Position numbers and translations under genes: made by a program. Under the pieces are notes generated by a model. It was not told the origin of the DNA and did no database searches. It worked only from the letters and a program-made list of their open reading frames with translations. From NCBI RefSeq assembly GCF_003589595.1, contig NW_020654972.1:10548048-10612047 (forward strand): a stretch of 64,000 nucleotides of DNA, written 5' to 3'. Origin of the DNA: Hyposmocoma kahamanoa. Its lineage: Eukaryota; Arthropoda; Insecta; Lepidoptera; Cosmopterigidae. Each line of letters starts with the position of its first letter. Within the stretch, counting starts at the first letter, position 1. Below are positions 1 to 10,077 of the stretch, one piece after another.

Positions 1-283
1 ACTGGGTGATAAAACTTCCATACATTTCTCACAAATGGCGCTACGACTAAAAAGTCGTTGAAAAACCAAACACAAAGATACGACGCAAACACATAGAAAA
101 ATTCGTGAGGTCCGCTGGTGAGGTGGCTAAGTTGGTATAACGTATGGCACGGTAAGGTAGAACACGTCGCTTCGAATCCGGCTGGATCGAAGGAATTTTT
201 TCTGAGTATTAATAATTATAGCAAACTAGTGAAATAATTTCACAAAAAATAATTTAATATCAATTCAATAAAAATTTAAAATA
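1..283 (+). mobile_element. tRNA-derived SINE, family C (cut by window edge)
   Basis: A dispersed unit found again near 10.1, 28.0, 30.3 and 45.5 kb. Visible blocks in order are a CTGGGTGA start, a GGCGCTACG-x-CTAAAAAGTCGTTG block, a tRNA-like part with a B-box-like GCTTCGAATCC at about 170-180, and a tail ending TCAATTCAATAAAAATTTAAAA. The B box marks it as probably polymerase III SINE-derived. The left end is missing because the window starts inside it. Confidence 0.7.
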
Positions 284-353
284 AATTGATTTCTGACCAT
301 TTATTGTATATTTTTCTTATTCATTCCGAAAACTTATAGTGCGCCCAACGTAC
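284..353. mobile_element. terminal fragment of the 49.5-kb mariner family
   Basis: About 70 bases match the reverse complement of the left end of the mariner at 49510-50788: a TTTCTGACCATTT block, then ATTCCG(A/G)AAAC, then ATAGTGCGCCC. It is therefore a solo mariner end joined directly to the SINE tail on its left. No transposase remains. Confidence 0.7.
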
Positions 354-388
354 AAACGTACCCAACGTCCAAAAACCCAACGTACAAA
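347..388. repeat. short CCAACGTAC tandem repeat
   Basis: CCAACGT-containing units recur three times (CCAACGTACAAA, CCCAACGTCCAAA, CCCAACGTACAAA), starting inside the mariner end. Probably local slippage. Confidence 0.6.
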
Positions 389-1315
389 AAAGACAAACAG
401 CCGTCTTCTTCGTTTTTAATCCCTCTTGAAGAGGTTGTAACCCGCTAATGTACTGTGACCACGATCACGGCAATGAAATAGAAAACTCCGATCCACATAA
501 TTTATTTCACAAGTAAAGTCGAAAGAAAAAGGCTGTCACAAGAAAAGGGTATAAAAAACAGGTACAACGCTACAAAACACTCCCTACTTATATACTAAAA
601 ACGTGAGACAGACTTACGCCGAAAGGGCCGAGTTATACAATATTACTAGATTAGATTGGTATTAAAATTGGCACATGATTTAGGCTGGGAACTGTTAAAA
701 AGATCAAATTTAGACTATGCAGCACTGCTTGCTTCAGTAATTATGCAAAGAGTGACAACGAAATGAAAACAAAGTGAGAATAACGGGCAAATGAATTAAA
801 GAACAATTCAAAATTTGGAAACAAGTGGCCAGGAACCAGAGAAAAGGTGATAAAAATGTGGAATGACTCAAACTGTTTTTGTGTTGGGGCTTAAAAACGC
901 GACCTAAAACGGGAGCAATACCGTATTGAACACCATTTCTTATCTCTATTGATTCAAAACCTTTTTTAATGTCTCTTGGATCCATTAATAGAGACAAATT
1001 GAACGGCTTTCGAATTAGTTTTTGTAATCATTCCCGCCATCACCATCATGTTCGACATTTACGTCAAAATGGATGTCTCCAGGAGTTCTAACTGAACCTA
1101 TTACAATAGTGCCATAATCATCTCAGACGACTTTTTAAAATTTAATTTTACAATTAAAAAAAATACAATTTTTACTATTTGAAAAGGAAATATCATAAAT
1201 ATCAGCAACAAAAATTGCTGTGCCCAATAGGGTCTACAATTGGTTCTCATAATTATAAGTTTTCATCTTTGTACTTTTACATTGTGGAATACAATAAAAT
1301 TACGGATTACTGATT
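389..1315. other. no gene recognised
   Basis: AT-rich sequence with only short chance reading frames. The longest, an 87-residue minus-strand frame at 734-997, has no recognisable motif. No strong repeat match to the rest of the window was noticed. Confidence 0.5.
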
Positions 1316-1440
1316 AAGACCTCATTGGCCCAAGGGTTAGCACTGTGCACACTGGAAGAAAATAGATTCCGAATTCGAATCTAGGTAGAATCAATTTGGA
1401 AAACGAACATCTTTTCTGAATATTCTAGGAAGCGTAATAC
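1316..1440 (+). mobile_element. tRNA-derived SINE fragment
   Basis: A-box-like TGGCCCAAGGGTTAGCA is followed about 50 bases later by B-box-like GAATTCGAATCT, then AATCAATTTGGAAAACGAAC and a TCTGAATATTC tail. The part after the B box closely matches 61550-61650, so these are two copies of one family. Confidence 0.6.
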
Positions 1441-1980
1441 AGGGAATTTTCTAGTTTGAGACCAGGCCATTAATATAGTCGTTATTATCATCGTCAAACC
1501 ATTATAAGCAGCATCTGGTGCCTTTTCAAAATTAATTCGTATTCATCACACTTGCTCGTAAACAGGGTCAGTTGCTCGTAAGCAGGCAGGATTGGCTCGG
1601 AAACATGCAGACAAAGTCGACCGTAATGTCCTAAATTACGTCCACAGGCTTTTTCATTACATTACCGCAGTAATTAATTGATTTATTTTTTTATTTAATT
1701 GCACTGTACTTCTCAACGTCAAGATTAAGCAAAAAGTTTTTATGCTCGAAAAATCTGAATGTATTTCGCTTAAGCCTGAAGTGTAGAAAAAAACTAAATC
1801 TAAATTAATTTTATAAATTCAAATTCTGGACCATTCTTAGTACTTACTTTGAAATTATTTATTTAATATTATTACCATCTAACATTTTAGTTCGAGTTGT
1901 ATTATTATCTATAGAAGAAAAAAGAAACAAAAACTCGCCATTTGCAATATCCGCAATTGTCATATTGTGCCATAGATATC
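1441..1980. other. no gene; short degenerate tandem repeat at 1550-1615
   Basis: Three imperfect units of about 20 bases built on TTGCTCGTAAACAGG, TTGCTCGTAAGCAGG and TTGGCTCGGAAACATG lie at about 1552-1610. The remainder is AT-rich with nothing recognised. Confidence 0.5.
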
Positions 1981-1988
1981 GTTGGTTC

Positions 1989-2471
1989 CATCGAGTATAT
2001 AACCAAAAATAGAGACGAAATAAGGGCCATATATTCCTGGTAACACATTAGCGATACAGCTCTTTTAAATATCAACTCTCGTTTGCACTGAAATATAGAC
2101 AGGCCAACTACTGACCTGTGTGTACGTCTCCGTATATTCCAAAAATTATTCTGTATTTAATGTAATAAAGATAATATCTCTAACAATGCCGTGCTGTTCT
2201 ATTCGGTGGTGTGGGAAAAACAGCAAAACATCTAATTACAAAACAAACGGAATTACATTTCACCGGTAAGTAAATTGCAATTTTCGTCCAAAGCAAAAGC
2301 AAAGCTCAAGTTAACTGGTCGATTTGAAGCGAAACAGTTGACGACACCCGTCAATTGTTTCGAACTCGGGCTAGCCAATCGGAGCGCAGTTGTCACAGTA
2401 ATGATATGGCAGAATAATTTTCAAACAAATTAGATGACATTTCGTCTCTATTTCTGGTTAAATACTCGATG
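1989..2471 (+). mobile_element. P-element-like miniature transposon (copy 1)
   Basis: The 483-bp unit has 33-bp terminal inverted repeats (1989-2021 and 2439-2471) that match at 31 of 33 positions and start CATCGAGTATWTAACCA. It is flanked by a perfect 8-bp target duplication GTTGGTTC (1981-1988 and 2472-2479). It contains a THAP-like first exon with a splice donor. Inverted ends of about 31 bp starting with CA, an 8-bp duplication and an N-terminal THAP DNA-binding domain are the defining set of the P superfamily. The element is far too short for a transposase, so it is non-autonomous. hAT elements also give 8-bp duplications but their transposases do not start with THAP. A second copy is at 51038-51539. 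Confidence 0.82.
2186..2265 (+). CDS. THAP-domain first exon inside P-like element
   Basis: ATG at 2186 opens an 80-nt frame reading MPCCSIRWCGKNSK at the start and ending in GITFHR, where a canonical donor GTAAGTA begins (2266). THAP zinc fingers start with a C-x(2-4)-C pair close to the initiator and then a hydrophobic/FH segment, as here; the remaining C..H ligands would lie in a later exon that is absent. The host element is only 483 bp, so this is a stranded first exon, not a working gene. THAP domains bind the transposon ends in P elements. Confidence 0.65.
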
Positions 2472-2479
2472 GTTGGTTC

Positions 2480-3286
2480 TGAAGCGATATTTATTTTTCC
2501 TGCATTTAACTCTCTATGTATTTCCTACCTAAGGTGAAGGAAAATATTGTATGTAACACGGGTGGTACGGGAAACGTATCCCGACTCTGAAAGCTAATAG
2601 AGTCTCCTTCGTAATATCTTATTTACCGCCTTTAATACACAATGTACTATTGATGCTTCTTTTGCTCTGGGGCTAACCTACACCACCTATATAGAGTCTC
2701 AACAGTGCAAATATGTAGCAAACACATACCGCTACAGGTCAGATGGTTCTCCCTCTGGGATACTTATTTGTTTATTAATGTATTATTTACCCTCTTTGGA
2801 TGTTGTAATTGCTAGCTTTTTATGAATGAATCGGTCCGGTAATTTTTAAGATATCATTCTAAAGGGCACAGGTCAACTCAGCCCCGAGAGGCGTGAATAA
2901 TGAGTCGGAGCCAAGATTATAGTACTTTTGGCTCTTCAATCTTTCCAGCCTCCCAATTGAAAATAAGCACTCTTCCATTGGATAATTTCTGTTCTTCAAC
3001 TAATAATAGTGAAGTTAAAACATTTTATCCTGCTGTCTAAAATTCAAATAGTTGTAAAACAAACCCTTGATACCTCGACCGCTTCATACATTAGAAATTC
3101 AATGACGCCTCTTTAAAGTTAAATGGACAGCAAACTTTGTTCCCGTCAGTAACGGATTTAGTTTTTAACGCTCGCTCGATGAATTGATGTTTGCTTTTGT
3201 GATTATAAACACCAACTACGAAATGACCACTTACACTGGCTGTTCCTTTTTTCTTAGAAAACACTGTCAAACCAAAATTCTTATCA
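2480..3286. other. no gene recognised
   Basis: No coding region and no clear repeat family seen. Composition is AT-rich like the surroundings. Confidence 0.45.
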
Positions 3287-3522
3287 CCTATTTCTGCCGC
3301 CAAGCATTAGGTACTGCGTTCTGATTTTGAAGGGTAAGTGTGTTGGTAAAATTACAGGCACATAAGAATTGTCAAATATGTCTCAGGGTGACGAGTGCAG
3401 TGGCAGCGCCCCATAGATCTTTGTGATTTAAAGCCGAGAGCGGCATTGCAAACTATGGACAGGCGTGTCGCTTAACAGCAGGCGCACGACTTGTTCGTTC
3501 CGTCACTTGGTATCATAAAAAA
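3287..3522 (+). mobile_element. dispersed repeat family A, near-full copy
   Basis: Family A reads in its sense direction: CCTATTTCTGCCGCCAAGCAG, a GAAGGGTAAG block, TGTCTCAGGGTGACG, GATTTAAAGC, GGACAGGCGTGTCGC, then CACTTGGTATCATAAAAAA. The poly(A) end shows it moved by reverse transcription. It resembles the 3' region of a lepidopteran LINE or a SINE built on one, with no reading frame. At least fifteen copies occur in this window on both strands. Confidence 0.7.
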
Positions 3523-3559
3523 TACATGCCGTATCACAGGTCGTATCTAAGCAGATAGT

Positions 3560-3720
3560 TTAGACCGCTACGCTGGCCCAATGCAGGCTGTGGATTTCAC
3601 ACGTTTTCCAAGGGTTGACTTTTATCGACAAACAGGTTTCATCGCGATGCTGTCCAATACACAGTAAGGCTATAGTACGTGCCGACAAAGGGATTCAAAC
3701 CGTCGAGCTCACAATTGACC
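3560..3720 (-). mobile_element. tRNA-derived SINE, family D, degenerate
   Basis: TGCAGGCTGTGGATTTCACAC, then a degraded GTTT..CATCGCGATG block, then GGGATTCAAACCGTCGAGCTC. The last block is an inverted B box, so the element lies on the minus strand. It fits the common lepidopteran SINE whose body contains CTTCACCGAAAAGC (clearer at 26413-26600). Confidence 0.45.
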
Positions 3721-4527
3721 ATCTTTCCTTAAATATGATCGAGGAGTGTGACGTCTGATACTATCGCCAACTCGTGAACGCGTGTCGCTAACAATAAGCA
3801 TATACGGTTAAAATCAAATTGATATTTTAAAAAAGTATAAACCGATGACTGAAAATTACCTTAGGAAAAGCAACAGGTAACTAATATGAGATCAAATTTT
3901 AGTCCGTAAGACACTGGATTCACATCGTAGTAAAGCAGGGCATAATATCTGATCTGGACCTATTCATCCATGACGACCTTTCTAATAAAAGCATCCATTC
4001 TACGTCAGGTGTAAAAAAATCGTAATACCACATATTTTCCAGCATTTTGTAACACTAACTCCATCACTGCTCCATTTTGGGGTCATAACCCGTCTGCATA
4101 TTCATATTAAAGTAAATAAATATGGAGTGCACTTAACGAAGCCGGTGTGCCTTGAATAAATCGCTTGAAATTAGCATAGCTTTCAAATATATAAAGGACT
4201 GCATTGGCGATGTTCATCACTTTGGTATCTCCCTTTGAAAGTTGTGGTCAAGAGCACGCTCGACTTTAAACTTTGAACTTTAGACAGTCTTAGCGTAATT
4301 GACATAGAACTGAGTTAAATTTTAATTGGGGACGTGCCACTTGCCATAGTTGGGCGAGTTTCAGAATATTGCGACTACTGTCTGCATCCGTTCCAGTAAA
4401 ACTCCATAGCGGATATTGAATTAATGGTTACAGTACCGTTTCCAAAACGACGATGAAAGGCTTTTTAATCCTAGACGAAAACAAGAGATTTATAAGACAA
4501 AGGTTTCTTTTTACCTTTGCTAGTGCG
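3721..4527. other. no gene recognised
   Basis: AT-rich DNA without a recognised coding segment or repeat. Confidence 0.45.
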
Positions 4528-4666
4528 TCTTAAGTCTGTCTGTAGCATCGTAGCTCCTAAACGGATGGACTGATCTCAAAGCGGTTTCACTTAATGGTTA
4601 ATTTAATCGGGATGGCTTTTACCAGTTTAATAAACATGTGTTCAGCTGTTTAAAGCTATCGGAACA
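4528..4666 (+). repeat. dispersed repeat J (copy 1)
   Basis: Shares ATCGTAGCTC, GGACTGATCTCAAAGC and TTTAATCGGGATGG-type blocks with 17690-17850. A similar sequence is widespread in Lepidoptera. The class is not evident. Confidence 0.5.
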
Positions 4667-4962
4667 CTTCACTCCTGGGCATGATCTACCTTGGCAAACT
4701 TGGAAGTCCCTAAATAGGCTGCGGACCCAAGTTGGCCGAAGCAAGGAGTGTATGCACGAGTGGGGTTACAGCTCAGAAAGTGCATGTCCGTGTGGTGTCT
4801 CTCCTCAGACAATGACACATCTTTTGTCCTGCCCTGCGTGTCCCTACACCTGCACACGCGAGGACCTGTACAACACCACTGATAATGCTATCTCAGTCGC
4901 TAAGTACTGGTCCTCACTAATACAAACGTCAGAGTCGACACGCTAAGAAGAAGATTTGTTTA
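4655..4962 (+). pseudogene. LINE reverse transcriptase C-terminus (post-RT zinc segment)
   Basis: An open frame to the stop at 4944 reads LPWQTWKSLNRLRT, HEWGYSSESACPCG, QTMTHLLSCPAC and SVAKYWSSL. This is the C-terminal region of non-LTR retrotransposon polyproteins, where an arginine-rich LNRLRT segment precedes a CxC...H...C zinc-like motif. It ends in TAAGAAGAAGA, a microsatellite tail typical of L2/CR1-type LINE 3' ends, just before the hAT-like element at 4966. All upstream RT and endonuclease is missing, so this is a 5'-truncated insertion. A frameshifted second copy is at 43310-43560 on the minus strand. Confidence 0.8.
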
Positions 4963-4965
4963 AAG

Positions 4966-5301
4966 CAGGGTTATTGCGAATGTCAGCATCCGCATCAGCA
5001 TCCACATTCATCGATGCTGATATATATTGCAGATGTGCGAGTCGTGACATGACCTACAAGGTACACTGGAATCGTTCACAAACTTTCCAGAAACTGTTCT
5101 TTATTTGATAAAATTCCAGACAATTAAGCTAGGCAGATTGACTATTTTCGGAGTATAATATCATTGGTTAATAACAGAGTTTGATTCATTTTAATGCTAA
5201 GAAAATAAAAAGCTTTTTCATGTAGATAGATGCAGTAAGCATCAGTAACCGCTGATGTTAGGGTCAAAAAATCAGCATCCGCTGATGTGTAAAAAACCCT
5301 G
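4966..5301. mobile_element. hAT-like miniature transposon (copy 1)
   Basis: Ends are CAGGGTTATTGCGAATGTCAGCATCCG on the left (given in two parts: CAGGGTTATTGCG and CATCAGCATCC) and an inverse ending AAAAAACCCTG on the right, each followed inward by GCATCCGC/GCGGATGC motifs. The flanks GTTTAAAG (4958-4965) and GTTTGAGG (5302-5309) match at 6 of 8 positions, consistent with an aged 8-bp target duplication. CAGGG ends and 8-bp duplications are hAT features. No transposase is present. Confidence 0.6.
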
Positions 5302-5354
5302 GTTTGAGGACCATCAATTCTTTTCCTGATTAGTGTAGGGATCTCAATCATAAA

Positions 5355-5560
5355 ATTGTTGTTTATTTAACTTCCACAAGTTCCATCAACTTGAAATTTG
5401 GTATATTATGGAAAATCGATGACATTACAACCTAACCTAACCCTGATCTGATATTGCAATCAAGACAGCGTGCGGACTACTCAAAGTATCTAATTTCTTA
5501 ACTACTGGCAACAGAACTATCGTGTTTGAGCTAATTCAAGATTTCGCCGAGTTGTTCTCT
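5355..5560 (+). repeat. dispersed repeat I (copy 1)
   Basis: Shares GAAATTTGGTATATTATG..., GACATTACAACCTAACC and TGATCT(G/A)ATAT blocks with 18111-18360. Both copies lie downstream of repeat J or a SINE, which suggests I and J may be parts of one larger mosaic family. Confidence 0.4.
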
Positions 5561-6005
5561 TACAAATGGAGGCTTCATTGAATTTTTTAAGTACACTGTT
5601 TTGGACATAGATTTGTCGTGATCCCGGCTTATCGTTTCTAACTCAGTAAATAATTTCGACTTCATTAATATATTGTTTTTTGGAAATAATAACAATCAAG
5701 TATTTTATTAATAAATTGTTACAAATTCCAAATTAATACCGACATTATGGATACCTTACATCACATGTTAAACAGCTTTTTGAAAACAAACTTATGAGAC
5801 GAGTTAGAAATTGTCCAAAACCATGATACCAAATAAAGAAATTTAATAAAAACTGCAGGTGACCATGATCCAATAAATATTTTTTTATATTTTCATGAAA
5901 AAAAGTTATTGGCTAATCGCCTTCATATCTATTGCGTTGTGTTTGTAATGGAATAGTAAGTCATAATTTTTAGTAGCAGTAGAGCTCTTTTTTTACCTTA
6001 GCTAC
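5561..6005. other. no gene recognised
   Basis: Nothing recognised apart from poly(A/T) runs. Confidence 0.4.
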
Positions 6006-6234
6006 TTCGGCCACCAAGCAGTAATGTGAGCGTTACTGCGTTTCGGTTTTGAAGGGTGAGAGTGCTGACGAAATTACAGGGCACATGGGACTTGTCAACT
6101 CATGTCTCAGGATGACGGGCGCAGCGCCCCTCAGACCGTTGTGATTTAAAACTCTGAGTGACACTGTAACTTTTATAGACAGCCGTGTTGATTACCAACA
6201 GGCGTTCGTCCTGTCACTCGGTACCATTAAAAAC
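6006..6234 (+). mobile_element. dispersed repeat family A
   Basis: Runs from GGCCACCAAGCAGTAATG to CTGTCACTCGGTACCATTAAAAA; divergent, with small deletions such as CAGTGGCAGTGCCCC reduced to CAGCGCCCC. Confidence 0.7.
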
Positions 6235-6310
6235 AACTGTGTTGCTACACTTACTTGTAGTTATCCTCTTCCTGATTACATTACATCTATTTGCCAAGTT
6301 GTATTGAAAG

Positions 6311-6438
6311 GGACCACTAATCAGGTACCCTCTTTGCAACAAAAAATAATCGTCAAAATCGCCGTACAAGTCGCAGGAGTTATCGCGTAACACACATACA
6401 AGAAAAAAGTACATTCGTTTAAAGACGGTTAAAAAAAC
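6311..6438 (-). mobile_element. family B fragment
   Basis: CAGGTACCCTCTTTGCAACA, GGAGTTATCGCGTAACACAC and AGACGGTTAAAAAAAC are the inverted 5' third of family B (compare 10700-10884). Confidence 0.6.
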
Positions 6439-7120
6439 TATTATAGACTGCCTTTCATCGCCGCTATGAATTGATTGACATATTGACCCGTACCCAGCTT
6501 GATGATGATGATGACAAAAGTAAGACCTTAATATCGGGCCTTAGCAACTTAAATCTTGTTTGACATACTTATGTCATAACGACTATGCCAACGTTGGGAT
6601 GAACTTAAACCCATCGGGTACTTTGTATCTAAAAGCTTTGCGTTACTAGATACGTCATTTGATATTACTAGATTCTACTTTGTGAGTGAGTCAGTTATTT
6701 TGTGTCGGTCGTTTTGATTGGTTCATTCTTTTTTTATTAATGTTGTAATATTTATTATTCAGTTTCTTCTTCTTCCTCTTCTTCTTCTACGATACAATAA
6801 TATCGATGGCATACATTGTAATGCTTGCCATCGTGGACAAAAAATTTGTCAATCAGCGTATGGACCTCGCTGACTGCTGCCCAGGGCGCGCCTGATATAT
6901 AAGAAAGGAATGGAATGTGGTGCGGGGAGGCTCTTTTCGTGCACCCCATCTACATTGCACCCCATCATACTCAGTCTCTAAAAGAAGCTTTATCACACTT
7001 TCTGAAATAATACAGGTATAAAATATACCAGATTTATTTGTTTTTATTTGAAAATAGACAATTGTTTTAATTTGTTTTTAATAGTTATTTGTTACGCAAG
7101 ACTGCAAAGTTCTTATTTGA
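6439..7120. other. no gene; CTT-rich microsatellite at 6761-6791
   Basis: A TTC/CTT-rich run encodes a chance poly-Glu stretch on the minus strand. Nothing else is recognised. Confidence 0.45.
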
Positions 7121-7122
7121 CG

Positions 7123-7162
7123 CGAGTCATTGGTTCAGTCTGAAGATTGAACCAATGACTCG
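7123..7162. repeat. perfect 15-bp inverted repeat
   Basis: CGAGTCATTGGTTCA (7123-7137) and its exact complement TGAACCAATGACTCG (7148-7162) are separated by 10 bases. It is followed by a GA microsatellite and then a family-B end. Confidence 0.8.
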
Positions 7163-7168
7163 GAATGG

Positions 7169-7191
7169 AAGAGAGAGAGAGAGAGAGAGGG
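7169..7191. repeat. (GA)n microsatellite
   Basis: About ten uninterrupted GA units. Confidence 0.9.
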
Positions 7192-7244
7192 AATTTCACG
7201 CACTTTTGAAGTCGGTTTTTTAGTACTCTGTAGTGAGATTATTT
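7192..7244 (+). mobile_element. family B, right end only
   Basis: Contains CACGCACTTTTGAAGTCGG, then TTTTTTAGTACTCTGTAGTG and AGATTAT: the right terminus of family B without its body. Confidence 0.65.
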
Positions 7245-7607
7245 TGTCAAAGTTCAAAATTGACGGTTATATTATTGTCTGTACACGATTTAAACAGTAA
7301 AGATTTTTGGTGTAATATTTTCATATTCGATTCAACTCACTCACACCACCCAGCTCTATTCGACCTAAACTTAAACCTTCAAATATTACAACCTTTAAGT
7401 GTACGGGTCCATTAGGGCCGCAGTAGGGCCCATAATAGTTCCAAGAAACAATAACAGGGGTCGTGTCGAGTTTGAGGCTCGGGTCGCTGAATTGTAATGA
7501 AGATAACGACAAAGTTTCTCACAGTTAAAAGACGGCACAGATGTGGGCTCCAGTCATCTAGTACATGTGCATAATTAGGCGAGTAATTTGAACATAAGAC
7601 ACTTTAA

Positions 7608-7664
7608 GTAGCAGAAGATCTCCTTTTGAAAGTGTTCGTCCAGGGAAGTACTGCAACTGTACTA
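7608..7664 (+). mobile_element. family A, upstream part only
   Basis: AGATCTCCTTTTGAAAGTG then TTCGTCCAGGGAAGTACTGC matches the region just upstream of the Family A core at 40806 and the complement at 52680-52705. Confidence 0.55.
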
Positions 7665-7677
7665 ATTTATAATAAGG

Positions 7678-7975
7678 CATTAAAGGCGCGTTCCCATGAT
7701 GTCGTAACGTTTTATTTGTCGTTAGACGACTGTCGCGTCTAGCCTGTTCCCATATCACGCCTATCTGTCGTGACTGTGTCGAGGACGTTAAATTTATCGT
7801 CGTGTCTAGCTGTTCCCATTAGATCATGATAACAATTTATCGGTTCACGAAAGTCGTTCGTTTGCACGACAGAATCGTTTTGAAGCTGCGATTATCTGTT
7901 CTCACATTTTTATCGTGACGTATTATTTATTGTCGCTGCCGTTCTAGCTTTTCTCATAATCAAAAAATTCGTGAA
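7678..7975. repeat. GTC/GAC-rich sequence with possible transposon end
   Basis: Begins ATTAAAGGCGCGTTCCCATG and carries repeated TGTCGT and CTGTTCCCAT motifs. TTAARGGCGCGTTC also appears as the reversed end near 47930-47942, so it may be the terminus of a TTAA-targeting miniature element. The other end was not found. Confidence 0.3.
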
Positions 7976-8032
7976 TGTGTGAACAACTTCATTTAAATAT
8001 ACAAACCATGACACTTTAAACTGAACTGATCA

Positions 8033-8512
8033 TCATCAGCCTATTTATAAGTCATACTGCCGGGCATGGGTCTCTTCTCAGGCGAGGGTTGTGAACATGT
8101 TTTTTTAAGTTTTCGTTTTGTTATCGCCGTTTCGTTGTGTCGTTTCTTCGTGTTGGTGAGTTTTTTGTGGGTTCTGTTGGCTTTTTATTATTTTAAATTT
8201 AACTAGGTATTTATTTGTTTTCTCTCTGTCTCCCCCCGCTGGCCATTGAAAATGTCGTCGATATTGTCGACGACAATTTCAAAAAAATTCGACGTGGACA
8301 GCTTCGCCGCCGCGTCGGAGTCGTTGAGGGCGTTCCCCCAGAGGTCCTCTTTTACCGTGGTTGACTTCACCGAAAATCTCTTGGTAAATTTCTAATTATA
8401 TTTCGCACATAAATTCCGACAAACTCAGAGGTGCTAGCCCGGATTCAAACCCACGACACTCTGCTTGAGGGGCCATAGGTCAAACCATTGGGCTACCAGC
8501 CTATTACCATTT
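8033..8512 (-). mobile_element. tRNA-derived SINE, family D, split by foreign sequence
   Basis: Outer parts match family D: CATCATCAGCCTATTTATA...CTTCTCAGGCGAGGG at 8031-8090 and TTCACCGAAAATCTC...CGGATTCAAACCCACGA (inverted B box) at 8366-8512. The middle, about 8095-8350, is GC-richer and unrelated to other copies, so it looks inserted or captured. Confidence 0.5.
8252..8395 (+). CDS. 47-codon GC-rich ORF, function unknown
   Basis: ATG at 8252 follows a T-rich leader and opens a frame of 47 codons ending TAA at 8393, reading MSSILSTTISKKFDVDSF then AAASESLRAFPQRSSF. Third positions are mostly G or C, unlike the surroundings. A near-perfect hairpin (8248-8280) covers the start codon. It could be the 5' end of a non-LTR retrotransposon ORF1, or a captured exon; I do not recognise the family. 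The last residues run into the SINE. Confidence 0.25.
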   Translation: MSSILSTTISKKFDVDSFAAASESLRAFPQRSSFTVVDFTENLLVNF

Positions 8513-9330
8513 ACTTTTTACAAATGTATTATTATGTGTATCATAATTATAAACGTACAAATAACTCAGTAGCAGGTCACTGAGTAGTAGAAAATGCTGG
8601 TTTAGAAGAAAAGAACTAAATACGACTATAAAAAAATATAACTGTTTTTCCTCCTAATGTTCACCGTAAAATAGTATGGTAAATTGTTAAGATCGACTCA
8701 TCCGTAGAACAAAGACCTATGTGCAACACTGCTTATTCTCAGGACACTGAACACTTCTAACGTTGTTCTTCGCTGTGGATATCAGATCGACCGTTGTTCG
8801 ATTTTATATTTCCGAAACGAAATAACATATGAAAATTCTGAATACACCTTTAGATAGGCCTTAGTTTGAATAACGAAATTATGTATTTATCATTTTTCGC
8901 TATATATTCACATTCGACTCTGTTCTCCGGATGTGTACTTATTGAGCTCATTTTACGACATACACCCTGATAGACTGTATGTAATCAGGAGAATGAGGAG
9001 AATGTAATAACACAAGTAATATAATACTGTACTAGTACAGATACCCAATCTCATATAAAGAAATGTCGGACTCGTAATCCCGTTTATTCAGACATTTATT
9101 TTGATTCTAAACGCTGCCGATCAATAGACGATACCATGTGAACCCGTGATGCGATTGTAATAACATTCGAAAAGGCCAACAGAAGGCAGCAATGATATTT
9201 TTGTAAGGTTATTGCTCTTGTTCAGGCGTTGGTTATATATCAATAACATAACAAAGTCGCGAAGAAGCTGAGTCGGTATAATTGTAATATTTCAAAGTAA
9301 AAGTAAGTGCTAAAACCACATTAGTTTCGA
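8513..9330. other. no gene recognised
   Basis: No recognised repeat or coding region. Confidence 0.4.
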
Positions 9331-9470
9331 TCTGTACAGAGTATTAAAAAAACCGATCTCAAAAGTGCGTGAAAATACATGCAGCAAAAAAGAAACTCCT
9401 AAATCAGTTTACAAATTTTTGACATCGCAAGAGTTATCGAATCACATATATAGAAAAAGAATACAGTCCC
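9331..9470 (-). mobile_element. family B, internally deleted copy
   Basis: Right end CTGTACAGAGTATTAAAAAAAC plus ACCGATCTCAAAAGTGCGTG joins directly to a part near the other end (GCAAGAGTTATCGAATCACA), so about 330 bases of the body are missing. Confidence 0.55.
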
Positions 9471-10077
9471 ATATCTTTCTACATAAGCTTTGTTTTTAGA
9501 GCCCATATTATGCGGGAAGGGCACTATGACCTGTGCGATCTCATAGAGCATAGCAGAATACACTAATAATTAAAATGCAAAATATGAATATAACCAAATC
9601 ATTAAAAACCAGTATAATATATTAAAAATCAGCATTCCGTGATTGCTTGTCAAATAGCCATTGTGAGCATTTACGCTTAAATGTCCTTCTTGTCCTTGAA
9701 AACTGTCATTTTTAGATAAGGCCTTTTTACATCAAGGGAGCGATATCAGAAGGTTCATTCCATATGCATAATCTCAGACCCTCGAGCGTCAATTAATGGA
9801 AAGAATAAGATTTTCTTCAATAGCACTCTCCAGTGCTTCCAGTCGAAGCTGAAATTCAGAATTTTCTGCACAAAATACCCTCTTTCAAAGCATCTTTTGT
9901 GAGGAAGAAAGCGCATTGTCGAAACTAATATAGATTAAGTAATGGAAAGACGTCTTATCTGTGTCTAGCTGCCTATTTGTGGTGAATAGAGAAATAGTCG
10001 TTTCGATAAAGGCACAAATTTTAATCACAAGCTCGAAAGTAAGGTAGATATTTAGAACTTAAAAATTACAATTATAG
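9471..10077. other. no gene recognised
   Basis: No recognised repeat or coding region. Confidence 0.4.

Noticed and set aside
6755..6949. Minus-strand protein with a Glu-rich tail
   Set aside because: The Glu run is a TTC/CTT microsatellite; no motif elsewhere.
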